Part shown: piece after piece, positions 1 through 7,874 of the stretch
Numbering within the stretch: the stretch's first letter is position 1
How the letters are laid out: every line of letters begins with the position of its first letter
Origin: Solirubrum koreensis
GTDB taxonomy: Bacteria > Bacteroidota > Bacteroidia > Cytophagales > Hymenobacteraceae
NCBI RefSeq assembly: GCF_039541855.1
Contig: NZ_BAABHA010000002.1
Span: 806,001 to 870,000, forward strand
Direction: 5' to 3'
Length of the DNA: 64,000 bases
Made by a program: the position numbers and the translations under genes
The notes under the pieces: generated by a model
Told to the model about the DNA's origin: nothing
Seen by the model: only the letters and a program-made list of their open reading frames with translations
Database searches by the model: none

Positions 1-1358
1 GCCGTGCCGGGTGCAAAACTCGTGATAGTGGGCACCGGAGCGGCCGGCACAATGAAGTCGAAAGGAGCCGAACTGCCTCCGCCCGGAGCGGGGTTGGTTA
101 CCACAACCGGGTACACACCTGGCGTGGCTCCGGGAGGTAGATCAACGCTGATTTGCGTAGGCGAAATAAACGTTATCGGGAGCGGGAAACCGCTAAACGT
201 CACGGTTGAAGTCGGCATAAATCCGGTGCCTGTAATGACCAGCGTGAAGGCGCCCGAACCTGCCGGTACCGAAGGCGGCGACAAAGCCGTAATTACCGGG
301 ACGGGGTTAACGGGGTTTCCGGTTACAACCAGGTTAGTGGCGCTAACGGCTGTACCGTTGGCCGTGCTCACCGCAATGCGGCCAGTAGAAGAAGTGCTGG
401 AAACGGTAAAGGTGAGCTGCGTGGGGCTAACCACGTTGTAGCTGCCCACCGATACGCCGTTCAGCGTAACACTGGTTACACCGGTAAAATTAGTACCCGT
501 TACCATTACCACGGTGCCGGCCACGGCACTGCTCGGGGTAAAGCTCGTGATGCTTGGCACCGGTCCTGAGGCCACGAAAAAGTTAAACGGCGCCGAAGTA
601 CCGCCGCCGGGCGACGGATTGGTTACCGTTACGGGGTAAGTGCCCAAGACTGCTCCGGGCGGCAGGTCCACCGACAGTTGGGTGGGCGACAGGTAGGTGG
701 TGGCGCTTACCGGCGCTGTAGACATTACCACTGAGGTCGGCACGAAACCCGTACCCGTAACCACGAGCGTAAAGGCGCCCGAGCCCGGCGGTACCGAGGG
801 TGGCGACAAGGCTGTAATTACCGGAACGGGGTTGCCAACGCTGTAAATGCCGGTGCTAACCGATGTGCCATCGGGCGCAACCACGCCAATTGGACCACTG
901 GTGGCTCCTACGGGCACCACAAACACAATTTGCCCGTCATTTACTACCGTGAAACTGGGCAGGGCAGTGCCGTTAAGTGTAACCGCCGTAGCGCCGCTAA
1001 ATCCGCTGCCCAGTACCGTTACCACTGTACCGGCTGGGCCGTTTGTGGGAGAAAAACTACTCACAACGGGGGCCGCTCGCCGCATGCCGGCATTCTGGCT
1101 GACATCGGTTGCCAGGTTGCTGTGCGGCCTGGCAGTCCAGGTGCGCTGCACAGGGGCTTTATTTGCCAGCCACTCCCAAGTGGCGCCGCTTGGGAGTTTG
1201 GCTTTTGCGGCTCTCAACCATGCCTGATTCGGCACGGTTTGGGCTTGCGCCGCTTTGGGCTGCAGGCCGATGAACAGCAGGCAGCATAGCAGCAGGGGCC
1301 TGACCCAGCCCGTTGCCGCACGGGCGTTAGCCCGGACTACGTGTGTAATAAGATCCAT
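1..1358 (-). CDS. Secreted protein with tandem IPT/TIG repeats (3' end outside window)
   Basis: The minus-strand frame is open from an ATG at 1358 to the left edge, so only about 452 N-terminal residues are visible. A signal peptide is seen at residues 1-40 (hydrophobic core LLLCCLLFIGL, then AQAQT). After a spacer of about 50 residues come Ig-like IPT/TIG domains, recognised by motifs such as SFSPTNGPAGTVVTVLGSGF and ITALSPPSVPPGSGAFTLVV. Two domain types alternate (A-B-A-B, a fifth begins at the edge). IPT domains are extracellular Ig-fold modules of surface or secreted proteins. A T9SS C-terminal domain is expected but lies outside the window. Function beyond a surface or adhesive role cannot be given. 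Confidence 0.85.
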   Translation of the reverse strand, partial: MDLITHVVRANARAATGWVRPLLLCCLLFIGLQPKAAQAQTVPNQAWLRAAKAKLPSGATWEWLANKAPVQRTWTARPHSNLATDVSQNAGMRRAAPVVSSFSPTNGPAGTVVTVLGSGFSGATAVTLNGTALPSFTVVNDGQIVFVVPVGATSGPIGVVAPDGTSVSTGIYSVGNPVPVITALSPPSVPPGSGAFTLVVTGTGFVPTSVVMSTAPVSATTYLSPTQLSVDLPPGAVLGTYPVTVTNPSPGGGTSAPFNFFVASGPVPSITSFTPSSAVAGTVVMVTGTNFTGVTSVTLNGVSVGSYNVVSPTQLTFTVSSTSSTGRIAVSTANGTAVSATNLVVTGNPVNPVPVITALSPPSVPAGSGAFTLVITGTGFMPTSTVTFSGFPLPITFISPTQISVDLPPGATPGVYPVVVTNPAPGGGSSAPFDFIVPAAPVPTITSFAPGT

Positions 1359-1830
1359 TCTGAATGTATAAAGTGGAAGAAGGAGTTGAGCGGGTGTTCG
1401 AAGAGAAAGATGACTTAACCTCAAATCATTACAAACCAGTAATTAGCTGCAGATCTAGGTTCCAACCTAAAACCCGGGACTGTGGAGTAGCCACGGCGTT
1501 AATGTCAGTCAATAAATACCAATAATCAAAAGCTTAATTCTACTTGCTCGATTGAAAGCGTGTGCCCGAATGCATGGAATGGTTTTTCGGCTTTGCTAGA
1601 GAAAGAAGCCTTCTTCCCGTAAACAGGGGCAGCTAGATGAGCCGTATTGCTGCCCTCGGGTTGCATTTCCTTTCGCACTTTGTTGCGTACATACCGTGCC
1701 GGAAATACAAACACCGACGGCAGCAAGCCCAATGCCTGCCACCGTCGGTGCCAAAGTACTTATTGAACAGGTTCCCCTCTATTCTATTTTCACTGACCAG
1801 GCTACGCTAAAGCATCTGCCCCAAAGAAGT
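1359..1830. other. 472-bp intergenic stretch
   Basis: The stretch lies between the start of the IPT-repeat gene and the end of the hydrolase gene, both on the minus strand. It holds the hydrolase terminator (1712-1750) and presumably the promoter of the IPT gene. The part nearest the IPT gene is AT-richer than its surroundings. No convincing gene, tRNA or promoter match was seen; a 68-codon minus frame at 1526-1732 begins inside the terminator stem and is not accepted. Confidence 0.6.
1712..1750 (-). terminator. Terminator of the alpha/beta hydrolase gene
   Basis: A 9-bp perfect stem (CACCGACGG at 1712-1720 with CCGTCGGTG at 1742-1750) has a 21-nt loop. Read on the minus strand it is followed by a T-rich run (TTTGTATTT). 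It lies about 80 bp past the hydrolase stop. Confidence 0.65.
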
Positions 1831-3195
1831 TTACTCTTTGCCTTGCTGCAAGATCCAGGCGCGTACGATTTCTTGGGTCTGGGGAGAGAAAGTCTCACGG
1901 GGTTGGCCGTTAACAAGCGGCCACTGCTGCGGATCGGCTTGAAAGAGGTGGTTTACGCCGGGCAGTTTCTTGGTGGTTACCCGCTTGTTACCCCGAAGCC
2001 CTTTGGCCAAAGCCGATAGGTTGGGTTCTGGTGCCACGTGCAAGTCTGCGTCGCCGTTGAGTAGCAGCACCGGGCACGTTACTTGGCTAAGCTTCTCCAC
2101 CGGATCAAAAGCCAGAAAGTGCCGGTAGTGCGCCGAGGTAAGCTGGGTAGCACTGGCCAGGGCCGTAGCCGTGTCCATGGCCGGGTTACGCTGGCGCAGC
2201 ATGTTGACCACCATGGCTTGTGCCTGGGCAGCATCGGGCACAGTTTCAATCACGTCAAACAAGTTGCGCTGATGCAGCAACGACGCTTCAATGAGGGCCG
2301 GCGCTGTTCCCATAGCGCGCAGCACAGCGGTTTGTTGGGCCAGCGCCAGGGCTTTGCCACTCAGGCCGGGTGCGGCCATGGTCACCACAAAGGCAGGTGC
2401 TAAGGGTTGAGCAGCAACTAGCAGGGCTGCGTTGCCTCCTTCGCCGTGGCCCACTACGCCCAAGCGCGAAAAGTCCACGTCGGGGCGGGTGCGCAGAAAA
2501 TTCAGAGCCGCTTGTATATCGGCTACCCGTTGCGGCAATGCCGGTGCAGGGTCCACCGGTAGTCCATCGAGGCGAAGCACGGCAATACCGCGGCGGGTTA
2601 GATAGTCGGCCAGGGCGCCCAGCGGCCGGTACTCGCCCACCGTAGCGTCGCGGTCGGTAGCGCCAGCATCGGCTGCCAGCACCACGGCCGGAAACGGGCC
2701 AGGGCCGGCAGGCACCGTCAGCAGGCCGCCCAGCCGCTCGGTTCTGCCGGCGCTAAACGCAACTTCCTCCTCGCGGTACGGCGGCGACAACCGCACTTTA
2801 CCACCCGGCGCGTTAACCGCCGGAGCGTGCTGCAACTGCATGGCAACCTGGTAGCCGGGCTGCTTCCAAACTCCCGCCAGCATCTTTCCGTCGATGTTGA
2901 TTTGACCGGTAAAGCGACTGGCGGCCTCCTCGGCAAATAGCGAGATGGTGTCGCCGTGCAGATCCACACTCACGGCCATGTGCGCTACGCGCTGCAGGGG
3001 AACATCAAGGGTACCGTAATAGCCGCCATTTGACTGCTTTACAAGCCTGAAAATAACTTCCAACTGACCACCAGGCACCTTCAACGCTCCTTTCCAAAGA
3101 CCGTCGAGCCCAGCGCCGGCTCCGGGCGTAGCAGCAGCTACGACGGCGTTCAGAATCAGACTCAAAAACAGCAAACAAGCGGCGCAGCGTTTCAT
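1831..3195 (-). CDS. Secreted alpha/beta hydrolase-fold protein lacking the catalytic serine
   Basis: 454 residues from the ATG at 3195, chosen because it gives a clean signal peptide (MKRCAACLLFLSLILNAVVA); the longer frame to 3291 has no signal at its start. Residues about 30-140 form a small beta-rich N-terminal domain often found before this esterase family; the rest is an alpha/beta hydrolase fold. The nucleophile elbow reads GHGEGG at residues about 249-254, where the family has GHSxGG: the serine position is glycine (codon GGC at 2443-2445). The acid (LLLNGDADLHV) and histidine (PGVNHLF) regions are kept. Likely periplasmic or extracellular. It may be an inactive pseudo-hydrolase or carry a recent point mutation. 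Monocistronic, with its own terminator. Confidence 0.85.
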   Translation of the reverse strand: MKRCAACLLFLSLILNAVVAAATPGAGAGLDGLWKGALKVPGGQLEVIFRLVKQSNGGYYGTLDVPLQRVAHMAVSVDLHGDTISLFAEEAASRFTGQINIDGKMLAGVWKQPGYQVAMQLQHAPAVNAPGGKVRLSPPYREEEVAFSAGRTERLGGLLTVPAGPGPFPAVVLAADAGATDRDATVGEYRPLGALADYLTRRGIAVLRLDGLPVDPAPALPQRVADIQAALNFLRTRPDVDFSRLGVVGHGEGGNAALLVAAQPLAPAFVVTMAAPGLSGKALALAQQTAVLRAMGTAPALIEASLLHQRNLFDVIETVPDAAQAQAMVVNMLRQRNPAMDTATALASATQLTSAHYRHFLAFDPVEKLSQVTCPVLLLNGDADLHVAPEPNLSALAKGLRGNKRVTTKKLPGVNHLFQADPQQWPLVNGQPRETFSPQTQEIVRAWILQQGKE

Positions 3196-3449
3196 GGCAG
3201 TTAAGCTCCCGGTAAGGTGGAGGCGTTTTCGGAACATAGTTCCCCCAAAAGCCCGCGCCAAGCTGGACTTTTGGCCCGATGGACTTTGCACCTATGTCAG
3301 GAGCCGGTTTGCGCGTCTGAACGTGTACCTGAGCTAGATAAAGTAAGCCTATGGAAAGGCAGCGAGTGACTATCGGCGCTTCAAACCAGCTGAATGCAAG
3401 TTTAAAAAGCTGATTTTCACTGCTGAACCGGAACCAAGCGCGGGCCCTG

Positions 3450-6400
3450 CTACACCGCAGGCTCGGCAGCGGGGGGAAGTTCGGCCGGAAGCTGCACAAG
3501 AGCCGCGCGAACGGCCGTGAGCAGCCGCGCTACGGCCGTATGGAGTACGGGTGCATCGGCGGGGGTAACGGGCCCCTGCCGCAGACGCTCCAGCTGCGCC
3601 AGCGGTGGCTCTACGCCCTGCACGTGCACTGCCAGCAGGTTGGGCTTGATGTGGTGTACCAGCTGCGCCACTTCGGTCCAATCGGGTAGGGCGGCGGCGG
3701 CTTCTATTTCGGCCAGGCTGCCGGGAATATTTGCCAGGAACGAACGCACAATTTTATGCACGAACACCTCTCGCCCGCGCGACAACTCCCGTAGCGGCGC
3801 CAAATCATAAGCCAAGCCGGGCTTGCGCAACAGGCCCACCATTACTTGGTAGAGTTCGTTTTCCACGAAGGGCTTGGCGAGGCAGGCGTCCATGCCTGCG
3901 GCCAGGTACCGCTCACTATCGGCCCGAAAGGCATTGGCCGTGAGGGCCAGAATGGGCGTGGCGGCGCGGGCTGCATCGGGGTAGCGGCGCAGGTGCAGGG
4001 TAGCTTCCAAGCCGCTCATGCCGGGCATTTGAATATCCATGAGCACGAGGTCGTAGGGGCGTTCGGCAAATCGGGCTACGCCGCTTTCCCCGTCCACGGC
4101 CTCATCTACCGCCACACCCCACTCCTCAAGCAATTGGCGGGCTACGTCGCGGTTGATTTCGTTGTCTTCCACCAGCAACACGCGTACGCCCTGTAGCTCG
4201 TTGGTGTTATAGTCGGGGGCGTTTTCGAATGCGGCGGGCTCGGTACGGGCGGCTTTGGGCAAGGTTAGCTGGAAGCGGAACGTACTCCCCTGCCCCAGCA
4301 CGCTTTCGAGCGTGAGCGAGCCGCCCATTTGTTCCACCAACGCCCGGCAGATGCTCAGGCCCAGCCCAGTTCCGCCAAACTGACGGGTGGTATCGGCGTA
4401 AGCCTGCACGAAGTCGTTGAACACGTGCTCCTGCTTATCGGCCGGAATGCCCATGCCGGTGTCGGTTACGCGAAACTCCACGGTTAGGTCGTCGGCGGTT
4501 TGCGCCAGCTGCCGGCTGGCAATGGTTACGGTGCCGCTGGCGGTAAACTTAATGGCATTGCTAACCAAGTTGAGCAGCACCTGATTGATGCGGTGCGGGT
4601 CGCCGAGTACCTGGCAATTCTCGCAGGTGGCGTTGAGCGGCTCGAACACCATCTGCAAGCCTTTTTGCCGAGCCTGCTCCATTTGCGACTGCACCACGCG
4701 CTCCGTGGATTCGCTCAGGTTAAAGGACACCTGCTCCAGCTCCATTTTACCGGAATTAATTTTGGCCAGATCCAGCACATCGTTCAGCACGGCCAGCAGG
4801 TGCTGTCCCGAATGCTGAATTACCTCCAGCCGGTGCCGCTGCTCGCTGTTGAGCGACGTTTTGGCCAGCAGGTTGGCCATGCCCAATACCCCGTTCATGG
4901 GCGTGCGAATTTCGTGGCTCATGTTAGCCAAGAAATTCTCCCGCGTCTTTAAAGCAGCTTCGGCCGCTTCGCGGGCCCGTCGGGTTTCAGTTATGTCGGT
5001 ACTTACGCCCAATACGTGCAGAGTACCGTCGTGGCGGCGCAGCGGGCGCTTGATGGTGTGAAACCAGCGCACCTCGCCCGTAAACAACGACATAGAATTT
5101 TCGAGCGACACTTCTGGCTCACCGGCCAGTATCTGGGCGTCGGTTTGGGCGTAGTTGCTGGCCTCCTGGGCTTCGGGACTGTTAGCGGGTAGCTCGTTGG
5201 CTTGGCCATGCCGGCTTTGCGCTTGCAGCTCGCGCATGGCGCGGTTCTCAAACACGTAGTTGGCCTGCGCGTCGCGCACGTAAATCAGGCTGGGCGTGGT
5301 GTCGAGGATGAGGTCGGTAAACTGCTGCTGCTCGCGCAGGCGTGCTTCGCTTACCCGCAGCTTTTCTTCGTCAAGGCGGCGCTGGGTAATGTCGGCGCCG
5401 TACCCTATAACCATGAGCAGCGTGCCGTTCCCATCGAACACCGGCTGCAGGTGACGCAGCACGTAGCCCACGCGGCCCGCAGCATCGCGCGTGGTTTCCT
5501 CCCAGGTCACGCCGCGAGCTTCGGCCACGGCCTGCCGAAACCGGTTCCGCCGTCCCCGGGCTTCGTCGTCGGGGCGGCCGCGAAAGGCGCAGTAATCGAA
5601 GTCGGTTTTGCCAATCAGCCACTCCCGCATAACGGGGTTACGCACGGCTGCTGGGTTAACAAACTGGTACCGATGCTCAGGGTCGAACACGGCCACGTCA
5701 CCGGGCAGCTGGTTCAGGATGGTTTCATAGAATTCCCGCTGCTCGTCCAAGCGGCGTTCGGCCAGGCGGCGCTCCGTAATGTCGAGCCCGTAGCCCAGCA
5801 TGAAGCGGAAGCCGGTGGGGTTGGCTAACGGGGTGAAGCAGCGCAAGTGGTGCTTGGTATCGGTGCCGGTTGAGGTGGCATCTTCCCAGGCATTGATTCG
5901 TTCGCCGGCATTGGCCCGAACGAACATCTTGTGCCGGTGCTCCGCCAGGGCCATATCGTACCCAAAAGTTTCGCAATACTCGGGCAGCGTGCGCCCCGTT
6001 AGCCATTGCCGGGCGTCGGCGTCGGGCACGGCTTGGGGGTTAGCGTACACGTACCGCTGCTGCTCGTCGAGCACTACTACTTCTACCGGAAGCGCGTCGA
6101 GCACGTGCTCGTAGAAGGAGCGTTGGGCGTCGCGTTCCTGCTCGGCGTGGCGCACGGCCGTGATATCCGTTAAATACAGGTTGGCGTATCCGTCGGCGGC
6201 GTAGGGAGCCACGGTCAGCAGGAAAAGCTGCCGCTGCCAAGCCAGTTCCTGGCGCAATACCGCGCCGTTTTCGATGGCCTGCTGCACACTGCGCAAAAGC
6301 GACGTACGCAATTCATCCGCCGGGGCCGTGTCGTAAGCTTCCCGCAGTGCGGCGGCCGATGGATTGGCAAACAAGACTTCGCCCGTGAGGCTGATGCGCA

Positions 6401-6938
6401 GAATGGGATTGGGATTTTGAGCCGGAATGGTGGCTATCCACCGCAGCTGCTTTTCCAATGCCACACGCTCCGTTACATCGCGCACGCAGAGCAGTAAGGT
6501 GCCGGATTGGCCGTCTTCGGGCCGCATGGCAATAACGTTGCGGGCCAGCATGCGGCCGTCGCGCAGCGGAATCAGCTCCTCGTAAACCGGGTCGGCACCG
6601 GGCTGGATATGCTCGGCCGCTCGCGCCAGAAACAGGGCCGGATCAGCCGCCTGCTCGCTGAACAAACGCATCAGATCCGAACCCGCACGCCCCAGCCACA
6701 TCTGCGCGTTTTCGGAATGCAGGCCGTATAAATTGAAGTAGAGCTGGTTTACGGCGTTAACCGTACCGTCGGGGTTTATTACCAACATTCCTTCGGGCAA
6801 GCGGTCCGTAAACTGGCTCAGCCGGCGGGTAGCGGCTTCCGCTGCCGCTGTAGCATGCCCCAAGGCGGTAGCCAACTCCTCGTTTCGCTGCCACGACTGC
6901 GCCAATGCACGTTGCAGCTCTTCTATTGTAACGGGCAT
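3450..6938 (-). CDS. Orphan hybrid histidine kinase (five PAS, HisKA, HATPase, REC, Hpt)
   Basis: About 1162 residues from the ATG at 6938 (MPVTIEELQRALAQ); starts at 6968 or 6980 are possible. An N-terminal coiled coil leads into five PAS-like sensor domains, the third and fourth being close copies of each other (both end in GYG-DIT-RRL). Then come a HisKA dimerisation helix with SHEIRTPMNG (phospho-His about residue 675), HATPase_c with GTGLGLSI, a receiver domain (DLVLMDIQMPG, Asp about 968) and a C-terminal Hpt domain (HHIKP, His about 1095). No membrane segment is seen, so it is probably a cytoplasmic phosphorelay sensor; PAS ligands are unknown. No separate response regulator lies beside it. 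Confidence 0.93.
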   Translation of the reverse strand: MPVTIEELQRALAQSWQRNEELATALGHATAAAEAATRRLSQFTDRLPEGMLVINPDGTVNAVNQLYFNLYGLHSENAQMWLGRAGSDLMRLFSEQAADPALFLARAAEHIQPGADPVYEELIPLRDGRMLARNVIAMRPEDGQSGTLLLCVRDVTERVALEKQLRWIATIPAQNPNPILRISLTGEVLFANPSAAALREAYDTAPADELRTSLLRSVQQAIENGAVLRQELAWQRQLFLLTVAPYAADGYANLYLTDITAVRHAEQERDAQRSFYEHVLDALPVEVVVLDEQQRYVYANPQAVPDADARQWLTGRTLPEYCETFGYDMALAEHRHKMFVRANAGERINAWEDATSTGTDTKHHLRCFTPLANPTGFRFMLGYGLDITERRLAERRLDEQREFYETILNQLPGDVAVFDPEHRYQFVNPAAVRNPVMREWLIGKTDFDYCAFRGRPDDEARGRRNRFRQAVAEARGVTWEETTRDAAGRVGYVLRHLQPVFDGNGTLLMVIGYGADITQRRLDEEKLRVSEARLREQQQFTDLILDTTPSLIYVRDAQANYVFENRAMRELQAQSRHGQANELPANSPEAQEASNYAQTDAQILAGEPEVSLENSMSLFTGEVRWFHTIKRPLRRHDGTLHVLGVSTDITETRRAREAAEAALKTRENFLANMSHEIRTPMNGVLGMANLLAKTSLNSEQRHRLEVIQHSGQHLLAVLNDVLDLAKINSGKMELEQVSFNLSESTERVVQSQMEQARQKGLQMVFEPLNATCENCQVLGDPHRINQVLLNLVSNAIKFTASGTVTIASRQLAQTADDLTVEFRVTDTGMGIPADKQEHVFNDFVQAYADTTRQFGGTGLGLSICRALVEQMGGSLTLESVLGQGSTFRFQLTLPKAARTEPAAFENAPDYNTNELQGVRVLLVEDNEINRDVARQLLEEWGVAVDEAVDGESGVARFAERPYDLVLMDIQMPGMSGLEATLHLRRYPDAARAATPILALTANAFRADSERYLAAGMDACLAKPFVENELYQVMVGLLRKPGLAYDLAPLRELSRGREVFVHKIVRSFLANIPGSLAEIEAAAALPDWTEVAQLVHHIKPNLLAVHVQGVEPPLAQLERLRQGPVTPADAPVLHTAVARLLTAVRAALVQLPAELPPAAEPAV

Positions 6939-7187
6939 TCTTGTAAAAACAATTGGGGGCAAACTCATTAAGCGTAACAAGCGTCTACGCTTTCAAGTAC
7001 GGGATTCGCTGTTGCAAACCCTGCCCGGCTCGTGCCAAAACCGGGGTTTTCCATGCCAACGGCGCCACCCGCTATGCGAATGAAATGCATCAGTTCGAAG
7101 CCGGCGTGGGAATCGGGCACCTGAAGCCGGCTTGCCGCATTCGGCTTTTGCGCTCATCACGATGCTTCACGGCTACGTTCTGCCTTG

Positions 7188-7769
7188 CTACACCAAAGCT
7201 TCTAGCATTAGTAGCCGGGCTTGCTTGGCCGGAGCACGCAGACGTTGCGCGGTGGGCGTCCAATAGCGGTGGGCGCGCAGAAAGTCCACCTGAATGCGGT
7301 TCCAGGCGTCTTCATCGGTAACTAAATGGCGTGCCCGCAGCTCGTCGTAAAGCGTGCGGCTGATGGGTTCGAAATCGGGGCGGCCGAGGTAGTCGAGGTC
7401 GGCGTCGCAGAGGATTTGGGCAAGGTGGGAGCTTCCGGGCCGTTGCGGAAACTGCGTGGCCATGATCAGGGCGCAAATCTGATCTACCTGGGCTTTGGTG
7501 TAGCCCATGCCGGGCAGGGTACGGCGCACCAGCTCGCAGCCGGCAGCTTCGTGGCCCTGGTACGTAGTCAGAAAGCCCGAGTCGTGGTAGTGCGCGGCGG
7601 TGCGGAGCAGGGCAAGGTCGGTGGGGTTGGTAACGCCTTCGGCGGCAGCTATGGCCCCGGCTTGCTGCACCACGTCGAGGGTGTGGTGCAGGCCGTGGTA
7701 GTAGAGCGTAGCCGGCAAGTGGGCGCGTAGTTGCTCCAGCACGTAGGTTTCGGCGCGAAGGCAGTCCAT
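7188..7769 (-). CDS. HD-domain metal-dependent phosphohydrolase
   Basis: 193 residues. Metal-site motifs of the HD superfamily are visible: YYHGLHHT near residue 25, the HD pair in AAHYHDSGF near residue 60, and a later Asp motif CDADLDYLG near residue 123. Such proteins hydrolyse phosphomono- or diesters, often nucleotides; the substrate cannot be told from sequence. Cytoplasmic, with no signal peptide. It is divergent from the cyclic-nucleotide-binding transporter-like gene, with a gap of about 105 bp, so a link to nucleotide signalling is possible but unproven. Confidence 0.85.
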   Translation of the reverse strand: MDCLRAETYVLEQLRAHLPATLYYHGLHHTLDVVQQAGAIAAAEGVTNPTDLALLRTAAHYHDSGFLTTYQGHEAAGCELVRRTLPGMGYTKAQVDQICALIMATQFPQRPGSSHLAQILCDADLDYLGRPDFEPISRTLYDELRARHLVTDEDAWNRIQVDFLRAHRYWTPTAQRLRAPAKQARLLMLEALV

Positions 7770-7874
7770 GAAATCGGCAGAAAAAGAAGGGCTTCAATAA
7801 TCCGAAAAAATCCGGAACGACACGGGGCTGCTATCTTGCATACCGGTTATTGAGGCGCTTTCCCCCGAGCTGGC

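Noticed and set aside
847..1227. Plus-strand frames opposite the IPT-repeat gene (also 4-441)
   Set aside because: The minus strand gives a continuous signal peptide plus IPT domains across the same bases; the plus frames are Val/Thr/Pro-rich shadows of the repeats.
1526..1732. 68-codon minus-strand frame in the gap after the hydrolase
   Set aside because: It starts within the terminator hairpin of the hydrolase and has no signal, domain or ribosome site.
7020..7160. tRNA-like GTTCGAAG sequence between the hybrid kinase and HD genes
   Set aside because: No acceptor stem, anticodon arm or CCA end can be formed around it.
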